Positions 24,412-33,817 of a stretch of DNA of 64,000 bases are shown here, one piece after another; the first letter of the stretch is position 1, and each line of letters begins with the position of its first letter. The notes beneath the pieces are model-generated. The model did no database searches. It worked only from the letters and a program-made list of their open reading frames with translations, and was not told the DNA's origin. This stretch comes from Aquibacillus saliphilus (GTDB lineage: Bacteria; Bacillota; Bacilli; Bacillales; Amphibacillaceae): positions 221,444-285,443 of the forward strand of contig NZ_JAIZAP010000002.1 in the NCBI RefSeq assembly GCF_020404745.1. The letters run 5' to 3'. A program made the position numbers and the translations under genes.

Positions 24412-25887
24412 ATGGAAAATGGAAAAACATTGAAAGAAATAGGATGGAATTTTGACAATTCATACGCCCGTCTTCCGGAATCATTTTTCAAGAGCGTTAA
24501 TCCAACCCATGTCCGTTCACCGAAGTTAATTTTTCTAAATGATCAATTAGCAACAATAATGGGGTTAAGCTTTCAGGAACTGAAGAGCGAAGAAGGTGTA
24601 GAATTCCTTGCTGGTAACCGGATCCCAGAAGGAGCTGCTCCTCTTGCTCAAGCATATGCGGGGCATCAATTCGGTAACTTTACCATGTTAGGAGATGGCC
24701 GGGCTGTCCTGCTTGCGGAGCAAATTACACCTGAAGATGAGCGGTTCGATATTCAACTCAAAGGTTCTGGAAGAACACCGTATTCCCGCGGGGGTGATGG
24801 TCGGGCGTCCCTTGGACCGATGCTACGCGAATACATTATTTCAGAAGCAATGTATGCGCTGGGTATTCCCACCAATCGAAGTCTAGCAGTTGTCACGACC
24901 GGGGAGGCGGTTATTCGTGAAACTGAATTACCGGGTGCAATTTTGACCCGAGTAGCGGACAGTCATTTACGTGTCGGGACCTTTCAGTACGTTGCCAAAT
25001 GGGGCAAAGGTAAGGATCTCGAAACTCTGGCTGATTATACAATTAATCGGCATTTCCCAGACGTTGAAACTAGCGAAACCCGATATCTTTCGCTACTTCA
25101 AGAAGTGATTAAACGTCAGGCAGAGCTAATTGCGAAATGGCAGTTGGTTGGCTTTATTCACGGCGTGATGAACACCGATAACATGGCGATTAGTGGAGAA
25201 ACGATTGATTACGGTCCTTGCGCGTTTATGAATAGCTATAACCCGGCAACAGTATTCAGTTCGATTGACAGACAAGGCCGCTATGCCTATGGTAATCAAC
25301 CACCAATTGGAGGTTGGAATCTCGCGCGTTTTGCTGAAACACTATTGCCGCTTTTACATGAAGATTCTGAGAAGGCGGTGAAAATCGCACAGGCTGAAAT
25401 TTCAAATTATATGGAGTTGTATCGATCTCATTGGCTAGCGGGAATGAGATCGAAACTAGGGATATTTAATGAAGAAACAGACGATGAATCACTCATTAAT
25501 GACCTCCTTGTAATGATGGAAAAGTATCAATCTGACTATACCAACACCTTTCGCGCATTAACTTTTGATAAACCAGCTGATTTCGTTCTGTTTGGGACAC
25601 CAGAATTTGCGAAATGGAAAGAGGTGTGGCAGTCAAGATTAGAAAGGCAGGAGGAATCAAGAGCCTCTTCACATCGGTTGATGCAACGCAGTAATCCTGC
25701 AGTCATCCCTCGGAACCACCGGGTGGAAGAGGCGCTAGAAGCAGCAGTCGAAAATGAAGACTATAGCGTGATGGAAAAGCTACTGGAAGTTCTTTCTAGT
25801 CCTTATGATCACTCGTTGGAACAGGAAGATTACTGCACACCACCCCCAGAATCATCTCAGCCTTATCAAACGTTTTGCGGTACATGA
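24412..25887 (+). CDS. selO: Protein adenylyltransferase SelO (YdiU/UPF0061)
   Basis: A pseudokinase-fold enzyme of 491 aa that transfers AMP from ATP to Ser/Thr/Tyr of target proteins, linked to redox homeostasis in E. coli and yeast. Hallmark blocks are [60 protein letters not shown] and the RNHRVEEAL region. A C-terminal cysteine (YQTFCGT) is in the place where family members use a redox-active Cys. The gene looks richer in G+C than its neighbours, which could mean transfer (impression by eye). Confidence 0.95.
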   Translation: MENGKTLKEIGWNFDNSYARLPESFFKSVNPTHVRSPKLIFLNDQLATIMGLSFQELKSEEGVEFLAGNRIPEGAAPLAQAYAGHQFGNFTMLGDGRAVLLAEQITPEDERFDIQLKGSGRTPYSRGGDGRASLGPMLREYIISEAMYALGIPTNRSLAVVTTGEAVIRETELPGAILTRVADSHLRVGTFQYVAKWGKGKDLETLADYTINRHFPDVETSETRYLSLLQEVIKRQAELIAKWQLVGFIHGVMNTDNMAISGETIDYGPCAFMNSYNPATVFSSIDRQGRYAYGNQPPIGGWNLARFAETLLPLLHEDSEKAVKIAQAEISNYMELYRSHWLAGMRSKLGIFNEETDDESLINDLLVMMEKYQSDYTNTFRALTFDKPADFVLFGTPEFAKWKEVWQSRLERQEESRASSHRLMQRSNPAVIPRNHRVEEALEAAVENEDYSVMEKLLEVLSSPYDHSLEQEDYCTPPPESSQPYQTFCGT

Positions 25888-25910
25888 CAAGTACTGATAA
25901 CTTGTATAGT

Positions 25911-25940
25911 AAAAAGACCATCAATTATGATGGTCTTTTT
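25911..25940 (+). terminator. Terminator of selO
   Basis: AAAAAGACCATCA/TGATGGTCTTTTT, a perfect stem with a four-base loop. Confidence 0.92.
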
Positions 25941-26188
25941 GTAGGTATTATAGTAAAAATTGCTGTTTAAATATAATTTTAAATTTTTTCATTTATTACT
26001 ATCTACTATACTAATTTTAGTGTATCATTTTTCGAATATCAAAACACGAGATAAGGACTAGATTGACCATTTAGCTGGGTAGAGTCATCTTTTAATCGGT
26101 GCTATGATGACTTTTAGTGTGTTTCCACAAATTCTGTTGACAGTTCTTGAAGGTAGTATTCCCAACACTTGAAGATTTCTCAAGAATA

Positions 26189-27028
26189 TCAGGTTTTCCT
26201 GCTAGTAGGATAAAAAGTTCGAATGCTTTTTCCATCTGGACTCATAAATAATTTAAGCTCATAATCTACACCATTTACTTTAAAGTCAAATGGCGCATTA
26301 GCTCGAACTGTTCCTATTGCTAATAGTCCTTCAGCGCTTAGGCCGACAAAGAATGTGCCTTTTCGTTTTTTAATATTAATATAACGCTTTTTCTCATAAT
26401 CGAAAGCCTCTAGGTGGTAACCGACAGTAACAACATCCGGCGTAGAAAATTTAGTTTTATTATCACTTTGACAGGTCATTTTGATTTTATCTCTTTTATG
26501 TTTGTTTAGATATTTATTTTCTTCAAGCCAATACTTATACCAAAAATGGTGACCTACTAGATCCCGTCCTTTTTGTTCTCCAATAAAGACATGCTCAAAG
26601 CCTGATAAATCCTTGCCGTTATTGTAATTAAACTGGCGAAACCATAGGTCATATAAATAGGTGTACCATTGAAGCTCACTAAATTTTTTGTTAGAGGATT
26701 CTTCGGTAAATTTTTTTGCTATTTGACAAGGAGAAGATTTAACTGCCATTTTTAAGAATGCTTCAACTTCTTTTGATTTATATGTTGAATCTTTTTCTGT
26801 ATCTCTTTGGTTTACGTTGTAGTTATCAAAGAGTTTTTCAATCAAATGGTAGCTATTTCTTTTTCTGTCAGGTATATGTACATCCTTTATAATATGGTGT
26901 TCACGGAAGCAGATATTCGTATCGACAACAACATAACCTTGTGACTTATCCATGTTTTTTTTGGTAAAAGTGGGGCGAATGCCGTTTTCATTCATATCCG
27001 CATCCCATATTGCTTGATAAATATTCAT
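26189..27028 (-). CDS. EndoU-type RNA endonuclease domain protein
   Basis: A 279-aa protein without signal peptide or membrane segment. The C-terminal half shows the XendoU signature: SGFEHVFIGEQKGRDLVGHH, then FWYKYWLEE, and later KGTFFVGLSAEGLLAIGTVR. The catalytic pieces fit the eukaryotic enzyme: Glu145-His146, Glu151, His160/161 and a Lys around 222-224. EndoU enzymes cut RNA at uridines. In bacteria the fold is best known as toxin tips; here it stands alone with a normal ribosome site (AAGGAGG) and no visible immunity partner. Confidence 0.82.
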   Translation of the reverse strand: MNIYQAIWDADMNENGIRPTFTKKNMDKSQGYVVVDTNICFREHHIIKDVHIPDRKRNSYHLIEKLFDNYNVNQRDTEKDSTYKSKEVEAFLKMAVKSSPCQIAKKFTEESSNKKFSELQWYTYLYDLWFRQFNYNNGKDLSGFEHVFIGEQKGRDLVGHHFWYKYWLEENKYLNKHKRDKIKMTCQSDNKTKFSTPDVVTVGYHLEAFDYEKKRYINIKKRKGTFFVGLSAEGLLAIGTVRANAPFDFKVNGVDYELKLFMSPDGKSIRTFYPTSRKT

Positions 27029-27207
27029 AACAAACCTCCTTTTAAGCAGGTACCAAGTATTAATTTCTGTTCTAAAAAATAAAGTTGATTACCTTGTTCA
27101 TAGTTATTTGTCAAACTTGGATGTTTTATAGTAGGTTGTTCCATTTTGCGGGTTTTCATTTAAAATGGCATTTTGTGATAAGATAATTAGTAGAAACGGG
27201 GAATTAG

Positions 27208-28488
27208 ATGTATAAACTTAACCGTGTCGCTCTTTTTGGTATCTTATCTATTTTACTTCTAAGTGGTTGTACACAAGAACAAAGCGAACCAAACAATAAA
27301 GACTCAGAAATAGCAGAAACAAACGAACAAAGTCAAGCAAGTGACTCATCAGAATCGGAAGAAAAAACAACAAATTCTTCTACTCCGAAGACGGAAGAAG
27401 TACCCCAAGTTGCTGACAGTAAAAAAGAAGATAGTGATTTAACCGACCTTAAAGTCCATTACATTGATGTAGGACAAGCAGATTCAACCTTAATTCAATT
27501 CTCACATGAAAATGAGGACTTTACGATACTTATTGACGCAGGTAACTGGAACAAAAATGATGTTATCACTTATCTTGACACCCAAAATGTATCAGAAATA
27601 GATATTGCAATTGGTACACACCCAGATGCAGATCATATCGGACAATTAGATAAAGTTCTCAACAGATTTGACGTTGGTGAAGTTTGGTTATCGGGTAATA
27701 CGAGCAATTCACAAACTTTTCAACGACTTTTAAACGCAATAGATTCAAATGATGTAGATTACTACGAACCAAGAACGGGTGACGAATTTCAAATAGGTCC
27801 ACTAGAAATTGATGTATTATACCCAAGAACAGTATCGGAAAATGATAATGAAGAATCGATATCATTGAAATTAACGTATAATGAAGTACGATTTGTCTTT
27901 ACGGGCGATGCTAGTAAGAGCGATGAAGTTAATATGCTGAAAAGTGGAATTAATCTAGAAGCAGACATTCTTCATTTAGGACATCACGGTTCTTCGACTT
28001 CAACAAATGCTTCTTTTCTAAATGATGTAAATCCGTCTGTTGCCATTTACAGTGCTGGTTCAGACAATAGTTATGGTCACCCACATGACGAAGTTGTAAA
28101 ACTTGTGCAAAATTCAGGTAGTGAACTTTATGGGACTGACGTTCATGGAACTATTATTGCTTCAACGAATGGATTTGATTATCAGATATTAACTAATAAA
28201 GACGGTACGATTTCGCCTTCTAGTAACAAAAATACAACTGGCAGTGACTCAACAGGTAAGCAGGATTCAACAAGCAAAAAACCAGAGTCAACGAACAGTT
28301 GTATTGATGTCAATTCTGCAACAGTGGAGCAAGTACAAGAAATTACGCATATCGGACCGGCCCGTGCTGAGGAAATGCTTGTGCTAAGACCTTATGATTC
28401 AGTGAATGATTTAGCGCAAATAAATGGAATTGGTTCAGCAAGAATCGAGGAAATAAAATCAGAAGGGCTTGCTTGTATAGGAGGTTAA
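27208..28488 (+). CDS. ComEC-like metallo-beta-lactamase lipoprotein with C-terminal HhH
   Basis: A 426-aa exported lipoprotein (lipobox LLSGC at residue 21). After a low-complexity Ser/Glu linker comes a ComEC-type hydrolase domain: HYIDVGQADSTLI, ILIDAGNW, the metal motif THPDADHIGQLD, FTGDAS, then LHLGHHGSSTS. At the end is a ComEA-like helix-hairpin-helix pair (DVNSATVEQVQEITHIGPAR, LAQINGIGSARIEEIKSEG). The combination predicts a surface DNA-binding nuclease or phosphodiesterase. It overlaps a transcript with the DUF3006 gene four bases on. Confidence 0.9.
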   Translation: MYKLNRVALFGILSILLLSGCTQEQSEPNNKDSEIAETNEQSQASDSSESEEKTTNSSTPKTEEVPQVADSKKEDSDLTDLKVHYIDVGQADSTLIQFSHENEDFTILIDAGNWNKNDVITYLDTQNVSEIDIAIGTHPDADHIGQLDKVLNRFDVGEVWLSGNTSNSQTFQRLLNAIDSNDVDYYEPRTGDEFQIGPLEIDVLYPRTVSENDNEESISLKLTYNEVRFVFTGDASKSDEVNMLKSGINLEADILHLGHHGSSTSTNASFLNDVNPSVAIYSAGSDNSYGHPHDEVVKLVQNSGSELYGTDVHGTIIASTNGFDYQILTNKDGTISPSSNKNTTGSDSTGKQDSTSKKPESTNSCIDVNSATVEQVQEITHIGPARAEEMLVLRPYDSVNDLAQINGIGSARIEEIKSEGLACIGG

Positions 28489-28492
28489 AATC

Positions 28493-28756
28493 ATGAAAGG
28501 TTATCTAGACAGAATTGAAGACGACAAATTTGCAGTCATATTAGTCGAGCAAATCAATCAAGAGTTTATTATAGCTAAATCTGAGTTGCCAGCAGGAAGT
28601 ACTGAAAAAACATATTTTGATCTCACAATCGAAAAGGAAAAGATCACATCAATCAAACGAAACGAGCAGACTACAGTGAACAAACAAAAAAATGTAGATG
28701 ATTTGATGTCAAAGATTCGTTCGAAGAGTAACGGAAGCAAATTTAAAAAGAAGTAA
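28493..28756 (+). CDS. DUF3006 protein
   Basis: An 87-aa cytosolic protein with the MKGYLDRIEDDKFAVILVE start and Asp/Glu-Leu pattern of DUF3006. The family is regularly encoded directly after ComEC-like MBL lipoproteins, as here, so it probably works with or regulates that protein. AGGAGG lies just before the ATG, inside the end of the upstream gene. Confidence 0.88.
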   Translation: MKGYLDRIEDDKFAVILVEQINQEFIIAKSELPAGSTEKTYFDLTIEKEKITSIKRNEQTTVNKQKNVDDLMSKIRSKSNGSKFKKK

Positions 28757-28760
28757 ACGA

Positions 28761-28802
28761 AAAAAACAGTCTGATTTCATAGGTAATCAGACTGTTTTTT
28801 TC
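28761..28802 (+). terminator. Terminator of the MBL-DUF3006 operon
   Basis: AAACAGTCTGATT/AATCAGACTGTTT stem followed by a T-run. Confidence 0.92.
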
Positions 28803-28955
28803 AGAAATTCAATTAAAATTAGACAATAAATGACAAAAACATGCAAGAAATTAAAATTTACTGGAACTTTATACCTATTTTAATATATGATAGTATCAGA
28901 GGAATTAACTAAACCTTGAAACTATGAATGATTTGGTAATAAAGGGAGTAAATTT

Positions 28956-30203
28956 ATGAACAAGAAAACTAACCACAACTTACTATTGGAAATGGAAGAA
29001 ATTAAAGGGTTAAAGCTCTTTTTGACGTTATTTTACCTGTTTCTTATTGGATATGATTTTATTTATTTCTATGTGTTTCCCTACTATACTAATCAAGAAA
29101 TAGGCTTACCTGCTGGAGGATTAGATTATTGGTACCATTTACTATTTGTCCCGATTCTCTTTATATCTTTTAATTTAATAAAGAGAGGGAAAGTACATAC
29201 AGTAAAATATCTATACTTGTTTAGTTATATTGTTGTTGATCTTATTAATATTTTTTTGATTTATTATGGAACAGATATTAACTTTGCAACAGGAAATGCA
29301 GCCGAGTTAGTCTTTATCTTTTTTTCCTCACTTTTCATTAATAAAAAGTTTTTTTGGGTTACATTAACAGGAATAGTTAGTAAATACGTTGCTATCGGCG
29401 TAGTATTATTTCGCTTTGAAAATGTTATAGAGCCAATTAGTTTGTATGGGTTATTAGCAATTATATCTTACATACTTCTAACCCGTTTTTCTTCAAATCT
29501 TAACGCTCACTTAAAAGTAAATGACGAGCTCAGACAGGCCGAACAACTTGCTACAGTGGGACAGATTGCTACTTCTATTACACATGAGATAAGGAATCCG
29601 TTAACGTCTCTTAAAGGGTTAACGCAGTTGCAAATGGAAAAGCACCCAGAGGACATTGAATATTATCAAATCATGACTCATGAATTAGAGCGAATAAACT
29701 CGATACTCGATGATCTTCTTGTTATTGGTAGACCGAAACAAATGGTCTTTGAAATGAATAACTTACAAGAGTTGATAGAATATGTTGGATCAATCATGGA
29801 TTATAATCGAGTAGAACAAGCTGTTGAAATCTTTACTGAAGTAGAGGGAAATCTTCCTGAGGTAGAGTGTAATTCGACACAAATAAAACAAGTATTAATT
29901 AATATTTTTAAAAATGGTATTGAGGCGATGCCGGCAGGTGGTAATCTATTTGTTAAAGTAGAAAAACAAAAAGATGATTATATTAAAATCACTGTAACTG
30001 ATGAAGGCGATGGAATTTCTAAGGAGAATCTTGAATTAATAGGCAACCCATTTCATACAACTAAGTCAGGAGGTACAGGTCTTGGCTTGATGGTCAGTTT
30101 TAAGGTTATTGAAGAGCACCGCGGAGAAATTTACTATGACAGTGAACAAGAAAAAGGAACAACCGTTACAATTTTATTACCAATCTATCAAAAGCGGCGG
30201 TAA
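28956..30203 (+). CDS. Membrane sensor histidine kinase, KinB-like
   Basis: A 415-aa kinase with six hydrophobic segments in residues 20-178 and almost no extracellular loop, as in the sporulation kinase KinB. His210 in SITHEIRNPLTSLKG is the phosphorylation site. The N-box (NIFKNGIEAM), G1 (DEGDGISKENL) and G2 (SGGTGLGLMVS) boxes are complete. No response regulator gene is adjacent, which fits phosphorelay kinases that feed Spo0F. Assignment to KinB rests on topology and is an inference. Confidence 0.85.
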   Translation: MNKKTNHNLLLEMEEIKGLKLFLTLFYLFLIGYDFIYFYVFPYYTNQEIGLPAGGLDYWYHLLFVPILFISFNLIKRGKVHTVKYLYLFSYIVVDLINIFLIYYGTDINFATGNAAELVFIFFSSLFINKKFFWVTLTGIVSKYVAIGVVLFRFENVIEPISLYGLLAIISYILLTRFSSNLNAHLKVNDELRQAEQLATVGQIATSITHEIRNPLTSLKGLTQLQMEKHPEDIEYYQIMTHELERINSILDDLLVIGRPKQMVFEMNNLQELIEYVGSIMDYNRVEQAVEIFTEVEGNLPEVECNSTQIKQVLINIFKNGIEAMPAGGNLFVKVEKQKDDYIKITVTDEGDGISKENLELIGNPFHTTKSGGTGLGLMVSFKVIEEHRGEIYYDSEQEKGTTVTILLPIYQKRR

Positions 30204-30306
30204 TGAACGATTTTCTTTAATAGTCGAGGCGTAACTGAACCATTTTTCAACTCTTTATAGTAAACTTGTTATCGGATAAGTATAGATGAATGATTGCTGG
30301 AATAAG

Positions 30307-30344
30307 AAAGCCACAATTCTATGTATATATGGGATTGTGGCTTT
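30307..30344 (+). terminator. Terminator between the kinase and the ftsZ paralogue
   Basis: AAAGCCACAAT/ATTGTGGCTTT perfect stem. It separates the two transcripts, so the ftsZ-like gene has its own promoter within the next 200 bases. Confidence 0.82.
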
Positions 30345-30548
30345 GATATTTTATAGATTCAATTGAAACCACTAGAATCGGATCAACTAAAATGATAGTG
30401 TTTGAAAGAAGAGGATTCAATAATTACTATTAAAAGTTCTTTATTGATACAAAAAAAGAGGAACAGCTTCGAATTATGTAGTAGTAAGTTTCGATTATCT
30501 ATGAATAGTGCGCAGATAAGGAATACAGATGTTTAGGAGGAATTAATC

Positions 30549-31496
30549 ATGTTTGATACAAATATAGATCAATTTGCTAAAATAAAAGTTATTGGGGTTG
30601 GCGGCGGCGGAAATAATGCTGTTAATCGAATGATTGAAGACGGGGTAGAAGGTGTAGAATTTATTGCCGTTAATACCGATGGTCAAGCGCTCAATCAATC
30701 AAAAGCGGAGATAACAATCCAAATTGGAAATTCGACCACAAGAGGGCTTGGAGCGGGCGCAAATCCCGAATTAGGGAAAAAAGCCGTAGCAGAAAGTCAA
30801 CAGGAGATTGAAGATGCTTTAAAAGGCGCTGATATGGTTTTTGTTACTGCTGGCATGGGCGGCGGTACAGGAACTGGTGCAGCACCAGCAATAGCTGAAA
30901 TTGCTAGAAAACAAGGATCACTAACAATCGGGGTGGTCACACGTCCCTTCAAATTTGAAGGACGCACAAGAGCGTTAAATGCAGAGAATGGGATTGACTC
31001 AATGAGAGAAGCGATAGATACGCTGATTATTATTCCCAATGACCGCTTATTAGAGATTGTAGATAAAAAAACGCCAATGCTTGAAGCCTTTCGGGAAGCA
31101 GATAATGTCCTTCGTCGGGGTGTCCAAGGGATTTCTGATTTAATTGCTGTGCCAGGTTTAATCAATCTTGATTTTGCAGACGTACAAACTATCATGTCCC
31201 ATAAGGGAACAGCTTTAATGGGAATTGGGATGGCTAGAGGTGAGGGACGTGCGGTTGATGCGGCCGTTAAAGCGATAAATAGTCCATTACTCGAAACGTC
31301 TATGAGTGGGGCACGAGGTGTAATCATAAACATCACAGGCGGAACTAATTTAAGCCTTATTGAAGTGCAGGAAGCATCTGATGTGATTGCCTCTAATTCA
31401 CACGAGGAATTAGACATGATTTTTGGAGCGGTCATTAATGAAGACCTAAAAGAAGAAATTATTGTGACAGTTATTGCTACTGGGTTCAGTGAATAA
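30549..31496 (+). CDS. ftsZ: Second FtsZ, core GTPase without C-terminal tail
   Basis: Tubulin-like GTPase of 315 aa. All core motifs are intact: [13 protein letters not shown], the tubulin signature [16 protein letters not shown], the NTDGQALN loop, and the T7 catalytic loop [11 protein letters not shown], so GTP hydrolysis on polymerisation is expected. The protein ends TVIATGFSE, then two stop codons, exactly where the flexible linker and the conserved C-terminal peptide begin in Bacillus FtsZ (about 380 aa). It therefore lacks the docking tail for FtsA, SepF, EzrA and ZapA. It is monocistronic (TAGGAGGA site) and far from any dcw gene in view. Confidence 0.93.
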   Translation: MFDTNIDQFAKIKVIGVGGGGNNAVNRMIEDGVEGVEFIAVNTDGQALNQSKAEITIQIGNSTTRGLGAGANPELGKKAVAESQQEIEDALKGADMVFVTAGMGGGTGTGAAPAIAEIARKQGSLTIGVVTRPFKFEGRTRALNAENGIDSMREAIDTLIIIPNDRLLEIVDKKTPMLEAFREADNVLRRGVQGISDLIAVPGLINLDFADVQTIMSHKGTALMGIGMARGEGRAVDAAVKAINSPLLETSMSGARGVIINITGGTNLSLIEVQEASDVIASNSHEELDMIFGAVINEDLKEEIIVTVIATGFSE

Positions 31497-31861
31497 TAAA
31501 TTTGAGTTTTTAGATCACTAAAATTAACTGCAGGAATTTTATTAGTTTAGTTGAATAGCTGTAATGAGGTAATAACACGTAACTACTTGTACATAAATGA
31601 ATGGGTAACTTCAAAATATCGAGATATTATTAGGAAGGAAACCCATACAGACATTGGTTTTTTGTTGGCCCCCTTGTCCGCAAGGGGGTTAAATGTAAAT
31701 AAATAATAATTTTTGTTACTTAAACAGGGTTTTAGATAAAAATTAGAAACTCCGATGGTTTTAAACCATCAACATTTACAAATACATTAGTCTATCAATT
31801 TAATTTTTGAAAACAGAAGATAATTAGACTGTCATCCGTTTAGAGAAGGGACCTGGATAAA
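31497..31861. other. Intergenic stretch with two hairpins
   Basis: No gene seen. A perfect CCCCCTTG/CAAGGGGG hairpin lies at 31669-31688 without a T-run on the plus strand, and GATGGTTT/AAACCATC lies near 31756. Function unknown; one of them may end the ftsZ-like transcript. Confidence 0.4.
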
Positions 31862-32235
31862 ATGGAGATAAAAAAAGTATCTATCATTGGACTTGGGGCA
31901 TTAGGAATTCTATATGCCAATCATTTTTCTAAGCATATGCCTAAAGCGGATTTGCGCATTCTCGCTGTTGAGGGCAGGATGAAAAAATACCAGCAAGAGT
32001 CTGTTTATTGTAATGGTGAGCGTTGTGATTTCAACTATATCTCACCGGAACAGACATCCGATCCCGCCGACCTTATTATCTTTACTGTTAAATATAACGG
32101 GTTACATAAAGCAATTCAAAATCTGTATTAGGTACCTTGAATCCAGAAGGTAAGCCTTCGATGCGTCAGGACATGGAAGCGAAACGTCACAGTGAAGTAG
32201 AACTGTTTGGTGGTACTGTTTTAGAATTAGATTAA
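31862..32235 (+). pseudogene. panE: Ketopantoate reductase gene with internal deletion
   Basis: An 89-codon frame begins as an ApbA/PanE protein (VSIIGLGALGILYANHF, then DLIIFTVK) and stops. Directly behind, another frame gives a typical inter-domain piece: LNPEGKPSMRQDMEAKRHSE, then VELFGGTVLELD. The middle with the catalytic lysine and the whole C-terminal helical domain are gone. The NADP-binding motif GLGALG and the ribosome site survive. The gene is dead. Confidence 0.82.
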
Positions 32236-32386
32236 AAAATACCGGATAGCTACACCGGTAAACAAAGAATTATATAATCAAATTATATTTATGGAGAGTC
32301 AATTTTAGAGAGACTGTTAGTTAGCAATTTTTCCGCAAATAAGTACAGTGAGGTAGGTTTATAATGATTGAAAGGAGGCTTATACT

Positions 32387-33619
32387 ATGAACCAAACTAA
32401 AGTAGCTCAGCGATTTATCTTAAAACAAACGAGCACTATAATTAAAAATCGCATCGTAAAATCAGCGATGAGTGAGGGGATGTCGACAGAAAATCACTTG
32501 CCGACGAATAGTATTTTTCGACTTTATCAAGCATGGGCAGAAGGTGGCGCGGGGTTAGTCATTACAGGAAATGTGAAGGTGGATGATAAATCTCTAGGAG
32601 AACCTAGAAACATCGTGTTGGAAAACGACGAAAATCTAGAATTATTTAAAAAGTGGGCTGAAATAGGCACTACAAATAGTACACATCTATGGATGCAAAT
32701 AAATCACCCAGGTAAACAAGTGCTAAAAGGTGTTGTCGATGAAGCTGTTGCGCCATCCAACGTTCCCTTTCAACCAAATTTGCAGCGCTTTTTTCCTAAA
32801 AGTCGCGCACTTAGTGATATAGAAATAAAAGAGATTATTCAACGTTTTGCCAATACAGCGGAACTTGCCAAACGTGCCGGTTTCACTGGAGTGCAGGTTC
32901 ATGCTGCACATGGGTACTTAATTAGCCAGTTTCTTTCTCCCAAGCATAATCAGAGACAAGACGAATGGGGTGGCCCCGTTGAAAACCGCTTTAGATTCTT
33001 GTCAGAAATCTATCATGCTATTCGCAGAAGAGTTGGAGATAAATTTCCGATAGGAGTTAAGATAAATAGTTCTGATTTCATGAAAACTGGTTTTTCTGAA
33101 GAAGAATCTCAGTTTGTCATCTCTGAATTAGACAAGCTTGGAGTCGATCTTATAGAAATTTCCGGAGGTACATATGAAAAGGCAGCGTTGTTTGGAAAAA
33201 ACGCAAAACCCTCAACAGTTACCCGTGAAGCTTATTTCTTGGAATACGCAGAAAAGTTAAAACAAAAAACAAGTGTACCACTAGTGTTAACAGGAGGTTT
33301 TAGAACACTTTCAGCGATGAACAAGGCATTAGAAACTGGTGCAACAGACTTCATTGGGTTAGCGAGACCGTTAGCTCTTTATCCAGATTACCCCAACAGC
33401 TTGTTAGAGAACAAGGCTTCTAAGCTATCGATAAAACCAATTAAAACGGGAATTTCCTTTATTGATGGTAAAGGATTGATGGAATTGACTTGGTATAGCC
33501 AACAACTAAATCGGATAGGTAAAGGGAAAAAAGCAAAGCCTACTTTCTCTCCCTTATTATCACTTATTATTACTTTGTTTAAGAATGGAAAAGAAGTCTT
33601 TCAAAAAAGAAGAGTGTAA
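32387..33619 (+). CDS. Old yellow enzyme family oxidoreductase, second copy
   Basis: A 410-aa FMN-dependent oxidoreductase with a strong GAAAGGAGG site. NRIVKSAMSEGMS and QINHPGKQ bind FMN and substrate; HAAHGYLISQFLSPKHNQRQ followed by DEWGG is the catalytic signature. About 40 extra residues at the C-terminus include a hydrophobic and basic tail (LLSLIITLFKNGKEVFQKRR) that could touch the membrane. It follows the dead panE; no other partner. Confidence 0.9.
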   Translation: MNQTKVAQRFILKQTSTIIKNRIVKSAMSEGMSTENHLPTNSIFRLYQAWAEGGAGLVITGNVKVDDKSLGEPRNIVLENDENLELFKKWAEIGTTNSTHLWMQINHPGKQVLKGVVDEAVAPSNVPFQPNLQRFFPKSRALSDIEIKEIIQRFANTAELAKRAGFTGVQVHAAHGYLISQFLSPKHNQRQDEWGGPVENRFRFLSEIYHAIRRRVGDKFPIGVKINSSDFMKTGFSEEESQFVISELDKLGVDLIEISGGTYEKAALFGKNAKPSTVTREAYFLEYAEKLKQKTSVPLVLTGGFRTLSAMNKALETGATDFIGLARPLALYPDYPNSLLENKASKLSIKPIKTGISFIDGKGLMELTWYSQQLNRIGKGKKAKPTFSPLLSLIITLFKNGKEVFQKRRV

Positions 33620-33817
33620 GGCAGGATTCAAATAATGATCGACTAATGTACGTTTAACCAGATTTTTAAAATAAGGTTTGATATAATTAAGAAATGAATT
33701 AGTAAATGAAATTAAGCACATTCTAAATAATACGAGACTGTGATCATCGCAACTTAACCATTTAAACACCGAATTATAAAAAGATTTAGCTAATCTATCT
33801 AGTAAGGGATGATCTAC

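Noticed and set aside
30797..31435. 212-codon minus-strand frame inside the ftsZ-like gene
   Set aside because: Mirror of a well-conserved coding sequence; no ribosome site, no known motifs.
31669..31688. GC-rich hairpin CCCCCTTG/CAAGGGGG as ftsZ terminator
   Set aside because: No T-run on the plus strand and 170 bases after the stop; kept only as an unexplained hairpin.
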